A DNA stretch of 43,665 bases, taken from an uncultured Eubacteriales bacterium. GTDB taxonomy: Bacteria > Bacillota > Clostridia > Lachnospirales > Lachnospiraceae. A program made the translations under genes and the position numbers. The notes beneath the pieces are model-generated. The model ran no database searches. It was not told the origin of the DNA and saw nothing but the letters and a program-made list of their open reading frames with translations. Positions 20,874 to 29,034 of the stretch are shown one piece after another. How positions within the stretch are numbered: the first letter of the stretch is position 1; each line of letters begins with the position of its first letter. The stretch spans positions 1 to 43,665 of the forward strand of contig OMWY01000018.1 of NCBI GenBank assembly GCA_900314885.1. The letters are read 5' to 3'.

Positions 20874-21257
20874 ATGAAGGTTGAACATGTAGCGATGTAT
20901 GTCAATAATCTTGAAGGAACAAAGGATTTCTTCTGCAAATATTTTAATGGCAAAGCGAATGGTGAATATCACAACCCTAAAACTGATTTCAAGTCATATT
21001 TTATTTCATTTGATGACGGAAGCAGACTTGAGATAATGACTAGGCCGGAGGTTGAAGAGTGTAATCGAAAGCCTTATGGTTTAGGATACATCCACATTGC
21101 TTTTTCAGTTGGAAGCAAGGAGAAAGTGGATAAGTTGACCGAAGTACTTAGAAGCGATGGATACAAAATTGTAAGCGGGCCCAGAACAACAGGAGACGGA
21201 TATTACGAGAGTTCAATCGAAGGTGTTGAAGGAAATATTATAGAGATTACGGAGTAA
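20874..21257 (+). CDS. VOC/glyoxalase-superfamily protein
   Basis: The 127 residues form one vicinal-oxygen-chelate module: [20 protein letters not shown], then [19 protein letters not shown] and a final NIIEITE. The His, Glu, His, Glu positions expected as metal ligands are all present (His5, Glu in RLEIM, His in YIHIAF, Glu in IIEIT). It could be a lactoylglutathione-lyase-like, resistance or isomerase enzyme; the substrate cannot be told from sequence. It follows the ATPase after 26 bp with GAGGTAAGG upstream, so the two may share a transcript. Confidence 0.85.
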   Translation: MKVEHVAMYVNNLEGTKDFFCKYFNGKANGEYHNPKTDFKSYFISFDDGSRLEIMTRPEVEECNRKPYGLGYIHIAFSVGSKEKVDKLTEVLRSDGYKIVSGPRTTGDGYYESSIEGVEGNIIEITE

Positions 21258-21267
21258 TTTTTATTCA

Positions 21268-21315
21268 TCCCGTGTCTGGCTCACAACAGCGAAGCTGTTG
21301 GTGCCTGACTAGGGA
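21268..21315. repeat. Intergenic palindromic repeat, copy 1
   Basis: The 48-nt element begins TCCCGTGTC, has a central hairpin AACAGC-GAA-GCTGTT, and ends AGGGA. A related copy in opposite orientation lies at 30653-30699: both share TCCCGTGTC at one end, a CAGC-NNN-GCTG centre, GGTG and a GACT/GTCT plus GGA end. It may act as a terminator for the VOC gene on this side, though its spread points to a REP-like family. Confidence 0.6.
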
Positions 21316-21377
21316 TGTAACTTAGCCAATATATAACATACAGCATTAAATAGAGTTATTCCTTAGTATATTAATAA

Positions 21378-21393
21378 TGTTTCACGTGAAACA
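21378..21393. promoter_or_regulatory. parS: parS site 1
   Basis: TGTTTCACGTGAAACA is the perfect 16-bp palindromic parS consensus bound by ParB/Spo0J. It lies 174 bp before parA. ParB loads here, closes as a CTP-dependent clamp and spreads. Confidence 0.97.
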
Positions 21394-21447
21394 TTCAAAT
21401 ATAGTCTAGCATTTTCTATTCACTTGTGCTATTATATATAAGCGTGA

Positions 21448-21463
21448 TGTTTCACGTGAAACA
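21448..21463. promoter_or_regulatory. parS: parS site 2
   Basis: This is a second perfect TGTTTCACGTGAAACA, 70 bp to the right of site 1. It lies in the likely parA promoter region: an AT-rich TATTATATATA stretch sits just upstream, so ParB binding may also regulate parAB. Confidence 0.97.
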
Positions 21464-21489
21464 TTTTTAATGTAAGAACCAAACTGCAA

Positions 21490-21505
21490 TGTTTCACGTG
21501 AAACA
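21490..21505. promoter_or_regulatory. parS: parS site 3
   Basis: This is a third perfect TGTTTCACGTGAAACA, 42 bp (about four helical turns) to the right of site 2 and 46 bp before the parA start codon. It lies in the parA leader. Confidence 0.97.
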
Positions 21506-21551
21506 TCATCATAAATCAAAACATACAATTACCTCGGAGGGAGAGTACATC

Positions 21552-22325
21552 GTGTCAAGAGTTATTGCGGTAGCAAATCAGAAGGGTGGCGTCGGTAAGA
21601 CCACAACGGTTATTAACCTTGCGGCCTGCTTAGCAGAAAAGGGTAAGAAGACCCTGGTTATAGATATCGATCCGCAGGGAAATACATCTAGTGGCCTTGG
21701 AGTAGATAAAAATAACATCCATACTACAGTCTATGAACTCCTCATAGGCAACTGTGAGATTAATGACTGCATAATAAAAGAAATATATCCGAATCTCGAT
21801 ATAATTCCGTCTAACGTTAACCTTGCCGGAGCGGAAATCGAACTCATCGGTATCAAAGACCAGCAGTATCTCCTTAGCCAGAAGCTCGAATCCAAAAAGG
21901 ATAATTACGACTTCATCCTCATAGACTGCCCTCCATCCTTAAACATGCTCACTGTAAATGCCATGGCGGCCGCAGACACGGTCCTTGTCCCTATCCAGTG
22001 TGAATATTACGCCCTCGAAGGACTCTCCCAGCTCATGCACACAATTGACCTTGTTCGTGAACGAATGAATCCAAAGCTCACCATGGAAGGCGTAGTCTTC
22101 ACCATGTATGACGGCAGGACAAACCTCTCCCTCCAGGTTGTTGAAAATGTAAAGGATAACCTTAAGCAGAACATTTATAAGACAATAATACCAAGAAATG
22201 TTCGTCTTGCCGAGGCTCCAAGCCACGGAGTTCCAATCACGGTATACGACCCGAAATCAGCCGGGGCCGAAGGATATAGAAATCTGGCTGATGAAGTTAT
22301 AGCACACGGAAAGGAATTATCATGA
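21552..22325 (+). CDS. parA: Chromosome partitioning ATPase ParA/Soj
   Basis: ParA is the ATP-dependent partner of ParB in origin segregation. The GTG at 21552 gives 257 residues (MSRVIAVANQKGGVGKTTTV), the normal Soj length, with CGGAGGG 10 bp upstream. A longer reading from ATG 21489 would begin inside parS site 3 and add a nonsense leader. The deviant Walker A KGGVGKTTT, DIDPQGN, and DYDFILIDCPPSL-like NYDFILIDCPPSLN are intact. It overlaps parB by 4 bp. Confidence 0.97.
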   Translation: MSRVIAVANQKGGVGKTTTVINLAACLAEKGKKTLVIDIDPQGNTSSGLGVDKNNIHTTVYELLIGNCEINDCIIKEIYPNLDIIPSNVNLAGAEIELIGIKDQQYLLSQKLESKKDNYDFILIDCPPSLNMLTVNAMAAADTVLVPIQCEYYALEGLSQLMHTIDLVRERMNPKLTMEGVVFTMYDGRTNLSLQVVENVKDNLKQNIYKTIIPRNVRLAEAPSHGVPITVYDPKSAGAEGYRNLADEVIAHGKELS

Positions 22326-23215
22326 AAAGAGGATTAGGAAGAGGAATAGATTCCATGATTCCGGCATCAACCACAACAACAAATCAGGCAAAGCCGGCTT
22401 CAGAAGAACCTCGCCCATACACAGAAATAGATATAAATCAGATAGACGCAAACTCTAACCAGCCACGTAAAAGATTCGACGAGGATGAATTAAAAGAGCT
22501 CACTGAATCCATAAGACAGTACGGCGTGATAGAGCCGATAATATTATCGAAGCGTGGCCGCCGTTATGAAATAATCGCCGGGGAACGCAGATGGAGAGCC
22601 GCTAAGAAGGCTGGCCTCGCAAAAATCCCTGCTGTCGTAAAAGAGCTTTCCGACAGAGAGATAATGGAAGTATCTCTTATTGAAAATATCCAACGTCAGG
22701 ACTTGAACCCTATAGAAGAAGCTAAGGCCTACGAAACCCTTATCAAAACCTATAACCTAAAGCAGGAAGAGGTGGCCGATAAGGTCAGTAGAAGTCGTGC
22801 CGCTATCACGAACTGCATGCGCCTTCTTAAGCTTGATGAGCGAGTTCAAAAAATGGTAGAAGAAGGAATGCTCTCAGAGGGTCACGCAAGAACCCTTATC
22901 CCGATAACTGACCCTGACAAGCAGTATGATACTGCCTATAAGGTTTTTGACTCAAAGCTATCAGTCCGTGACACTGAAAAATTAGTAAAAAACGCTCTTG
23001 AGGATAATGCCCCGGACCCGAATAAGAAACCGGAAAAGACAGAATCAGAAAAGCGCGCGTTTTCGGAACTCGAAGATAAATTAAGAAACTATGTGGGTAA
23101 TAAGGTCGCCATAAAGTCAGAAAAGAGCGGAAAAGGAAAAATAACCATAGACTATTCCTCCCTCGACGACCTTGAAAGAATATCAGACTTAATTATGAAA
23201 GGAAATAAACAATGA
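22322..23215 (+). CDS. parB: Chromosome partitioning protein ParB/Spo0J
   Basis: The 297-residue ParB binds the three parS sites just upstream and bridges origin DNA. The start KRGLGRGIDSMI is the ParA-contact leader. The CTPase domain has IDANSNQPRKRFDEDELKEL, IIAGERRWRAAKKAGLAKIP and ENIQRQDLNPIEEAKAY. The HTH region is QEEVADKVSRSRAAITNCMR, followed by LSEGHARTLI. It overlaps parA and the next gene by 4 bp each, so all three are coupled. Confidence 0.97.
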   Translation: MKRGLGRGIDSMIPASTTTTNQAKPASEEPRPYTEIDINQIDANSNQPRKRFDEDELKELTESIRQYGVIEPIILSKRGRRYEIIAGERRWRAAKKAGLAKIPAVVKELSDREIMEVSLIENIQRQDLNPIEEAKAYETLIKTYNLKQEEVADKVSRSRAAITNCMRLLKLDERVQKMVEEGMLSEGHARTLIPITDPDKQYDTAYKVFDSKLSVRDTEKLVKNALEDNAPDPNKKPEKTESEKRAFSELEDKLRNYVGNKVAIKSEKSGKGKITIDYSSLDDLERISDLIMKGNKQ

Positions 23216-23706
23216 CACTATTCGGTTATAATATCGAAGCGGAATACATTATCTGCTCACTTGCGGGAGTTATATTATTACTACTCATATTTGATATTAT
23301 CCAGTTTGTAAAAATCTCGAAGCTAAAGAAACGTCAGCTCGCCTTCATGGAAGGAAAAGACGCGAAAAGCCTTGAAGAAGAGATAACCAGTCGTTTCGCC
23401 GAAATAAAATCACTCAATGAACGCGAGACCAAGTCCGAGGAAGATATAGCAAAAATCTTCAAGACCCTTGAAAATACCTTCCAAAAGAGGGCAGTAGTCC
23501 GCTATGATGCTTTCCGTGAAGCCGGTGGTCTTCAGAGCTTCGTGGTAGCCCTTCTTGACGAAAAGAATAACGGCTCTATATTAAACTGCGTATACAGCAG
23601 CCGTCAGGGAACATATGTATATCTTCGAGAAATTAAAGAAGGCATGAGTGAAATAGAACTGAGCGAAGAAGAACAGCAAGCTCTCGACACAGCAAAATTA
23701 CAATGA
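23212..23706 (+). CDS. DUF4446 family membrane protein
   Basis: The 164-residue protein has one N-terminal membrane helix (EYIICSLAGVILLLLIFDII, about 10-30), a basic segment, a likely coiled coil (residues 45-85, rich in E and K) and a globular end with VVRYDAFREAGGLQSFVVAL and SRQGTYVYLREIKEG. This matches DUF4446, a family of unknown role that often follows parB in Clostridia. It overlaps parB by 4 bp, which suggests a link to segregation or to the membrane near the origin. Confidence 0.88.
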   Translation: MTLFGYNIEAEYIICSLAGVILLLLIFDIIQFVKISKLKKRQLAFMEGKDAKSLEEEITSRFAEIKSLNERETKSEEDIAKIFKTLENTFQKRAVVRYDAFREAGGLQSFVVALLDEKNNGSILNCVYSSRQGTYVYLREIKEGMSEIELSEEEQQALDTAKLQ

Positions 23707-23714
23707 TGAGAATA

Positions 23715-23740
23715 GGCGTAACAGCAAAATCTGTTACGCC
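23715..23740 (+). terminator. Perfect 10-bp hairpin after the parAB operon
   Basis: GGCGTAACAG and CTGTTACGCC pair perfectly around CAAAAT. Only a weak T-rich stretch (TTGCGCTATA) follows, so termination may be partial and folC may be read through from parAB. Confidence 0.6.
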
Positions 23741-23763
23741 TTGCGCTATATAGAGGAAATAAA

Positions 23764-25101
23764 ATGACATACGAAGAAGCAATGGGCTTAATCCACGGCG
23801 CAGACTGGAAACACGCAAAAATCGGCCTTAAAAGAATGCGTGACCTGTTAAATATCTTAGGAAACCCAGACAGAAAGTGTAAATATATCCACATAGCCGG
23901 AACTAACGGCAAGGGTTCCGCCGCAGCGATGACAGCCAATATATTAAAAGAAGCAGGATATAAGACAGGCTTATATATTTCTCCTAACATTGGCGACTTC
24001 AATGAACGAATACAAATAAACGGTAATAATATACCGGACAACCAACTAAAAGCAATCGCTGCAAAAGTTAAGTCCGCTATTTTACACATGGATGAGGAGC
24101 CGGTTGATTTTGAAATAATAACAGCCATGGCCTTTCTATATTTCGCTGAAGAAAAATGCGATATAGTAGTGCTTGAAGTAGGCCTCGGTGGGAGACTTGA
24201 CGCAACTAACGTCATAGATCCACCATTAGTTTCAGCCATTATGAATATAGGTCTCGAGCATACTGAAATTTTAGGTGATACCATAGAAAAAATCGCAGGC
24301 GAAAAGGCCGGCATTATAAAAAAAGACTCGGATGTCGTAATATACCACCAGAGTAGCGAAGCGGAATCAGTATTTAAAGAAAAATTTCACGAGGTCAACA
24401 GAGAGGAAAAAACAAATCCAACTCTGGTAACTACGGAACCTGAGAGAGCAGAGCTACTATCGAGAAATCTTACAGAGCAAAAATTCATATATCCTCTATT
24501 CTATGAAGATGTTATGACATTAAGCTTAGCCGGAAATTACCAGATTCAAAATGCCCTGGTTGTACTATCGATAATCAAGCTGTTAAGAGAAAAGCATGGC
24601 TATAATATATCAAATGAAGCCGTAAAATCAGGCCTTTTATCCACAAGGTGGCCCGGGAGGTTCGAAGTTATCCACCAAAATCCCACTGTAATTGTGGATG
24701 GAGCTCACAATCCTAACGGAGTCGGTGCATTAATTAAATCAATCGATACTTATTTTCCTGATACTAAACTCATCTTTGTGGCAGGAGTTATGTCCGATAA
24801 GGATTACAAATCCATGATAAAGCTTACAAAAGGATATGCGAAGATCTATATAACCGAGCTTCCACAAAAGTATGACCGGGCGCTTGATCCAAAATTATTC
24901 GCAAAAGAAATACAAATTGAAACAGACGTTCCGGTAATACCAACTGAAAATATTAACGACGCCATGAAAAAAGCATTCGAACTTTCAAAAGAAAATAACG
25001 ATATGCCAATAATATGTTTCGGTTCGCTCTACCAGGTGGCGGCCATAAAAAGTATACAGGAGCAGCTTGATGAAAATAACAGTAGGAAGACTCTTATATA
25101 A
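23764..25101 (+). CDS. folC: Folylpolyglutamate synthase/dihydrofolate synthase
   Basis: FolC adds glutamate to dihydropteroate and to reduced folates. The 445-residue protein shows the Mur-ligase-like P-loop HIAGTNGKGSAAAMTANILK, the folate site YISPNIGDFNERIQING, VLEVGLGGRLDATNVI, and the C-terminal ligase motif VDGAHNPNGVGALIKSI. TAGAGGAAATAAA precedes the ATG. Its last 32 bases overlap the start of the tandem-HTH regulator in another frame. Confidence 0.95.
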   Translation: MTYEEAMGLIHGADWKHAKIGLKRMRDLLNILGNPDRKCKYIHIAGTNGKGSAAAMTANILKEAGYKTGLYISPNIGDFNERIQINGNNIPDNQLKAIAAKVKSAILHMDEEPVDFEIITAMAFLYFAEEKCDIVVLEVGLGGRLDATNVIDPPLVSAIMNIGLEHTEILGDTIEKIAGEKAGIIKKDSDVVIYHQSSEAESVFKEKFHEVNREEKTNPTLVTTEPERAELLSRNLTEQKFIYPLFYEDVMTLSLAGNYQIQNALVVLSIIKLLREKHGYNISNEAVKSGLLSTRWPGRFEVIHQNPTVIVDGAHNPNGVGALIKSIDTYFPDTKLIFVAGVMSDKDYKSMIKLTKGYAKIYITELPQKYDRALDPKLFAKEIQIETDVPVIPTENINDAMKKAFELSKENNDMPIICFGSLYQVAAIKSIQEQLDENNSRKTLI

Positions 25102-26827
25102 AATCAGGATGAGAAGAAACTTGCAAATAAAAGATGTCTGTCAGGACATTTGCGCTCAGACGACCTATAGCCGTTATGAAAAAGAAGAATGCATCCCTGA
25201 TATGTTCACTGCCTCGCAGCTTCTTGAACGGATGGGCGCCGATACATCAGGAATCCAGTATGTGTCATCAATCGTTGAAGCGGAAGCTATGAATCTTAAG
25301 AAAATACTTGATGAGGTCCTGATAAAAAATGAGTTGCTTCAAAATGAAGAGTTGGTAGAATATTTTAGTAACAATTATACCGATAGAACCACTAATAAAC
25401 AATTCAGCTTCCTCCTTAAAGGGAAAATCTGTGAAGAAAAAGGCGACAAAGGAAGAGCTCTAGCCTATTATAAAGAAGGCTATAATCTGACCCATAAAAG
25501 TCAGGCAACAATTTTAAACGCTCTTTATTCTGAACAGGAATTTGACTTATTGATTTCATATATGAGACTTTCAGGCGATGAAAGTCATTGGGGAACTCTG
25601 TATGACTGGCTTATTAACAGGGATGATTATAATATTGTAAAGATTAAATATATAGCGCCAGTAACAGTAGAATTGTGCAAGAATGAGCAGGATATCAATG
25701 CTAAAAATACGCTATTAGATAAGACACTTACGTATTTAAAGACCGTAAATGCTCTGAACGGCACAATATTATTGTTACAATATAAAGTAAAGGAAGCAGC
25801 CAATGGAATAAAAATAACGAAAGAAGAACTCGACCTGTATCTCGCGTATTACGCAGTCAGAGATATGGTAGATTCAACTGAGACTGAAAGTACGGAGTAC
25901 AATAAGGGTAAATATATTCGTGCTCTAAGGCAGGAGTTAAATATGACCCAGGAAGAACTGGCCGATGGAATCTGCGATGTCACTGCATTATCCCGCTATG
26001 AAAGTGGCAGGATGGATCCCGGACAGGATAAATTTAGTAAATTACTGAAAAAAATGCACAGAAGGGGCTTAAATTATCAATTTTCATATAATAACTCAGT
26101 ATCAGATCTTGAAAGTTATATGAAAATAGAAAAATGCTTTGAGAGGCATAAGGAGAAAGACGCAGTGAAGGTATTTAACCTTAGCGAGCTTCTATCAGAC
26201 GCGGTCATGGATGACGATGAAAAATACCAACTGAGCGAAAGGATGGCCTTAATAGAAAAGAAGCTAAGCGGGAAAATCAGTGAAGCAAGTTATATAGAAG
26301 GCTTAGAGAGGTTGATAAGGAAAACGATACCTGAATATAAAGACGGAAACTTTTCATACCATCGCATAATGAATGAGACAGAGCTCAGTATTCTTAATCA
26401 ACTTGGAGCAGAATACAATAATAACAAACAATGCGAAAAGAGGAACGCCATATATGAAAATATAAAGAGTTATGTATTTAAGCAAAATATGACGTTTAAT
26501 AGATCTATTATCAAAGCTTTTAATAATTATGCGGCATTTATTGGATACGAAGGAAAGACCGAAGAAGCTATGGGACTATGCAGACGGTCAGCCTCTGAAA
26601 TACTTTGTTATCCCACACAAAATATGCTGTATATCCCGGTTTATTATTTAGGGTGTATGCAATATGGGTTAAATAGGGAAAATGAGTCAAAACATGATGA
26701 TATGGAACCGATTAGATTAATAAGATTAGGCCGTGTTTTAAATATATACTTTGATGAATCTGAAGTGGCACTGGAAATACTGGACAATTATCTTAATTAT
26801 ATCTATATGTCTGGGAAAGAGAAATAG
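25070..26827 (+). CDS. Regulator with two XRE helix-turn-helix domains and helical repeats
   Basis: The 585-residue protein appears built from two similar halves. An XRE HTH lies at about 2-60 (GRLLYKIRMRRNLQIKDVCQ, then TTYSRYEKEECIPD) and a second at about 280-337 (YIRALRQELNMTQEELADGI, then TALSRYESGRMDPG). Each is followed by a long, mostly helical TPR-like region. Single HTH-TPR proteins of the Rgg/PlcR/ComR type sense short peptides; this looks like a fused tandem form. The ATG at 25070 has AGGAG upstream and lies inside the end of folC. It precedes an ABC exporter pair and an inverted repeat, so it likely controls export. Specific ligand unknown. Confidence 0.82.
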   Translation: MKITVGRLLYKIRMRRNLQIKDVCQDICAQTTYSRYEKEECIPDMFTASQLLERMGADTSGIQYVSSIVEAEAMNLKKILDEVLIKNELLQNEELVEYFSNNYTDRTTNKQFSFLLKGKICEEKGDKGRALAYYKEGYNLTHKSQATILNALYSEQEFDLLISYMRLSGDESHWGTLYDWLINRDDYNIVKIKYIAPVTVELCKNEQDINAKNTLLDKTLTYLKTVNALNGTILLLQYKVKEAANGIKITKEELDLYLAYYAVRDMVDSTETESTEYNKGKYIRALRQELNMTQEELADGICDVTALSRYESGRMDPGQDKFSKLLKKMHRRGLNYQFSYNNSVSDLESYMKIEKCFERHKEKDAVKVFNLSELLSDAVMDDDEKYQLSERMALIEKKLSGKISEASYIEGLERLIRKTIPEYKDGNFSYHRIMNETELSILNQLGAEYNNNKQCEKRNAIYENIKSYVFKQNMTFNRSIIKAFNNYAAFIGYEGKTEEAMGLCRRSASEILCYPTQNMLYIPVYYLGCMQYGLNRENESKHDDMEPIRLIRLGRVLNIYFDESEVALEILDNYLNYIYMSGKEK

Positions 26828-26830
26828 TCT

Positions 26831-26863
26831 TCATGAAGTTTCATAAACCTTCTTAGTTGTCAT
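26831..26863 (-). CDS. Doubtful 10-aa reading frame with ribosome binding site
   Basis: On the minus strand, AAGGAG (26875-26880) precedes ATG (26863) by 11 bp and opens MTTKKVYETS then stop. Upstream lies an extended -10 (TGATATAAT, 26896-26904) but only a weak -35 (TGGAAT). Peptide genes next to HTH-TPR regulators exist, but they are usually longer and hydrophobic. This could equally be chance. Confidence 0.18.
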   Translation of the reverse strand: MTTKKVYETS

Positions 26864-26911
26864 TAAAACGGTTTCTCCTTTATTGTTATAACAATATTAT
26901 ATCATGGAGAA

Positions 26912-27082
26912 ATGCTCGATTCCATAGCGTATCACGCAAAAAAAGAAAAATTTGAAAGTTGCACGATACGCTATGTACAGATAGTAGATAAGGTGGTAAA
27001 CTATAGTCAACATTTGAACCCGGGTTATCAGATGATGAGAAGATGTAACCAGAAATTTATACTTATAAGGAGTTTATTATGA
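26912..27082 (+). CDS. Doubtful 56-aa reading frame ending in the ABC start
   Basis: An ATG at 26912 opens 56 codons (MLDSIAYHAKKEKF at the start, NQKFILIRSLL at the end) that end with the stop in an ATGA overlap with the ABC gene. It has two cysteines. The only GGAG lies two bases from the ATG, too close for good initiation, and the frame runs through the 26923-26975 inverted repeat. It may be a leader peptide or chance. Confidence 0.22.
   Translation: MLDSIAYHAKKEKFESCTIRYVQIVDKVVNYSQHLNPGYQMMRRCNQKFILIRSLL
26923..26975. promoter_or_regulatory. Inverted repeat between regulator and ABC exporter genes
   Basis: CATAGCGTATC (26923-26933) and GATACGCTATG (26965-26975) are perfect 11-bp arms, 31 bp apart; further inside, GCA/TGC also match. 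The right arm fills the spacer of a possible rightward promoter (TTGAAA 26952-26957, TACAGA 26976-26981), and the left arm touches a possible leftward promoter. I infer two half-sites for the tandem-HTH regulator. The rest of 26828-27078 shows no confident gene. Confidence 0.65.
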
Positions 27083-29034
27083 AAAAGGCATATAGTTTTA
27101 TGTTTTCGAGACTTAGCAAATCCTCAAAGCTGCTATTGTTTATGTCATTTGTTGAGTCGATAATATATAATTTATCGGTGCTATTTATTCCTATATTGCA
27201 GAAGCAGCTGCTAGATCGAATTACGGATAATAATGAATCATCGAGCTTTATTGCATATATTGCGGTTTGTTCCTTGTGTATATTATGTATGGTTTTTGGA
27301 ACCATAGTTAATAGCTATATACAGAGGGCCATACAAAGAAGATTACAGGAGGAGATGCTTATAGGTGCGGTTTATGATGATTCACTGATAACGGCAAGAG
27401 GTCCCGGAGCCTATCTAACCAGTATTTTCGGCGATACAGAAAGAATCGTGCAGATACTGGGGATAAATATATTTGACATGATCTTTCAGATAGTGAGCGC
27501 TATAGTGGCCTTGGTTATTACATGGAAATGGAACCACATATTTGTATATACAGTAATTCCGTCATATATTATTTTAATAGGCGTACAATTTATCTGCCAA
27601 AAAAGCTTTATAACGGCCTTTACAAAAGGTAGAGAGAAAGTATATGAGACCAATCCAAAGGTACTTGAATTTATTGAAAACAGGAACACTGTCGTAGAAT
27701 ATACACAACTGCAGGAGTTTCTGAAGCCGATTTACAGGCTATTTAATGAAAGAGATCATTATTTTATTAAATCTCAGGTAGTAAGTTCAGTAGGTGATTC
27801 CGCTACATTGAGCGTAAAATTAATAGCAACCTGTGCATTATTTATATTAGCAACACCATTAATACAGAATAATAGTCTGACAATGTCTGAATTTGTCGCT
27901 ATGCTTTCATATTTAGCGATGGTATATTTGCCTATTAATACGGTGAATGAATATATAAACCAGGTTGAGTCATTCAAGGTAGTGTATGATAAAATAAAAA
28001 GGAATTTAAAGGAGGAAATAAAAACAGGCTTGCCGGACAAAAAAGAATTAGGAGTGGAAAATTGTGACTTCTCTTATGAAAATAAACCGGTATTACAAAA
28101 CATTAATCTGAATGTAAAAACTAAAATAGGCCTGGTCGGAATATCAGGGGAAGGTAAATCTACATTAATAAAAATACTGCTTGGTAAGATAAAACCCGCT
28201 TCTGGCAAGTGTAGGTTTGGGGGCATTGACACTAGCGGTATTAATAGCGGATTGTTAATGTATGGCTTAAACTATTATCCTCAGAGTATTGAGCTCTTTA
28301 ATGAAGATTTAAGGTACAATATTACGCTTGGTAAGACCGGTATTGACTCGGATGAATACACAAGGATGGTAGTTGTAACTCAGAGCGCTCTCAAAGAACT
28401 TTTTGATAAGATAAGTGGCGAAGACATTAAAAATATCCGTCTTAGAGATAACGAAATAAAGCTTTTTAAGAAGATATTTATGATGTCAGATAATTACAAG
28501 CTTACAGATGGCATAATCCTTAAGGTCAAAGAACAGTTGGCAAATATTAATGACCTTAATTATACTATAAAGCTTGTAGCTGAAATGGTCTGTGCTAAGG
28601 AATATTATATTATTGAAAAATACGAGTCACTTATTAAAGACCTGAACCTTGAAAAGCTTGATGGCAGATCTTTTGGTCAGAGAGGTGAAAATATATCCGG
28701 AGGAGAGAAGAATAAAATTGCTATGGCAAGGTTCCTCCTTCCGGAAAATAACTATGGTTTCTTTATAATAGATGAGCCATTTACAAACCTTGATGCTATA
28801 TCTGAAAATGAATGTTACCAGGTAATGAAGAGGTACTTGAATAACTGTAACGGCATTCTTATATCTCATAAATTAAACCTGATCAAGGATTTCTGTGATG
28901 ATATAATAGTTTTAGATGAAGGCAGGATAGTTGAAGAAGGAAACCATGAAAAATTAAACGCGGAGGAAGGACTTTATAGGAAGCTCTACGCGGAATTTAT
29001 AAGGAATGATAAAAATGATATAAATGATGATTAA
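27079..29034 (+). CDS. ABC exporter subunit with an insertion in its nucleotide-binding domain
   Basis: The 651-residue half-exporter has an N-terminal six-helix membrane domain (for example SKLLLFMSFVESIIYNLSVL and FVYTVIPSYIILIGVQFICQ) and an ATPase domain. Walker A is GISGEGKST (354-362), the Q-loop glutamine Q402, the signature ISGGEK (539-544), Walker B IIDEP with Asp565-Glu566, and the H-loop LISHK. Q-loop to signature is 138 residues, against 57 in the partner below; the extra 80 or so residues are helical and charged (such as LKVKEQLANINDLNY). AAGGAG precedes the ATG. It overlaps the next gene by 11 bp. Confidence 0.9.
   Translation: MKKAYSFMFSRLSKSSKLLLFMSFVESIIYNLSVLFIPILQKQLLDRITDNNESSSFIAYIAVCSLCILCMVFGTIVNSYIQRAIQRRLQEEMLIGAVYDDSLITARGPGAYLTSIFGDTERIVQILGINIFDMIFQIVSAIVALVITWKWNHIFVYTVIPSYIILIGVQFICQKSFITAFTKGREKVYETNPKVLEFIENRNTVVEYTQLQEFLKPIYRLFNERDHYFIKSQVVSSVGDSATLSVKLIATCALFILATPLIQNNSLTMSEFVAMLSYLAMVYLPINTVNEYINQVESFKVVYDKIKRNLKEEIKTGLPDKKELGVENCDFSYENKPVLQNINLNVKTKIGLVGISGEGKSTLIKILLGKIKPASGKCRFGGIDTSGINSGLLMYGLNYYPQSIELFNEDLRYNITLGKTGIDSDEYTRMVVVTQSALKELFDKISGEDIKNIRLRDNEIKLFKKIFMMSDNYKLTDGIILKVKEQLANINDLNYTIKLVAEMVCAKEYYIIEKYESLIKDLNLEKLDGRSFGQRGENISGGEKNKIAMARFLLPENNYGFFIIDEPFTNLDAISENECYQVMKRYLNNCNGILISHKLNLIKDFCDDIIVLDEGRIVEEGNHEKLNAEEGLYRKLYAEFIRNDKNDINDD

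Noticed and set aside
21489..21551. A longer parA start at ATG 21489
   Set aside because: The extra 21 codons are read from the parS palindrome (MFHVKH) and there is no ribosome binding site there. The GTG at 21552 has GGAGGG upstream and gives the normal ParA start.
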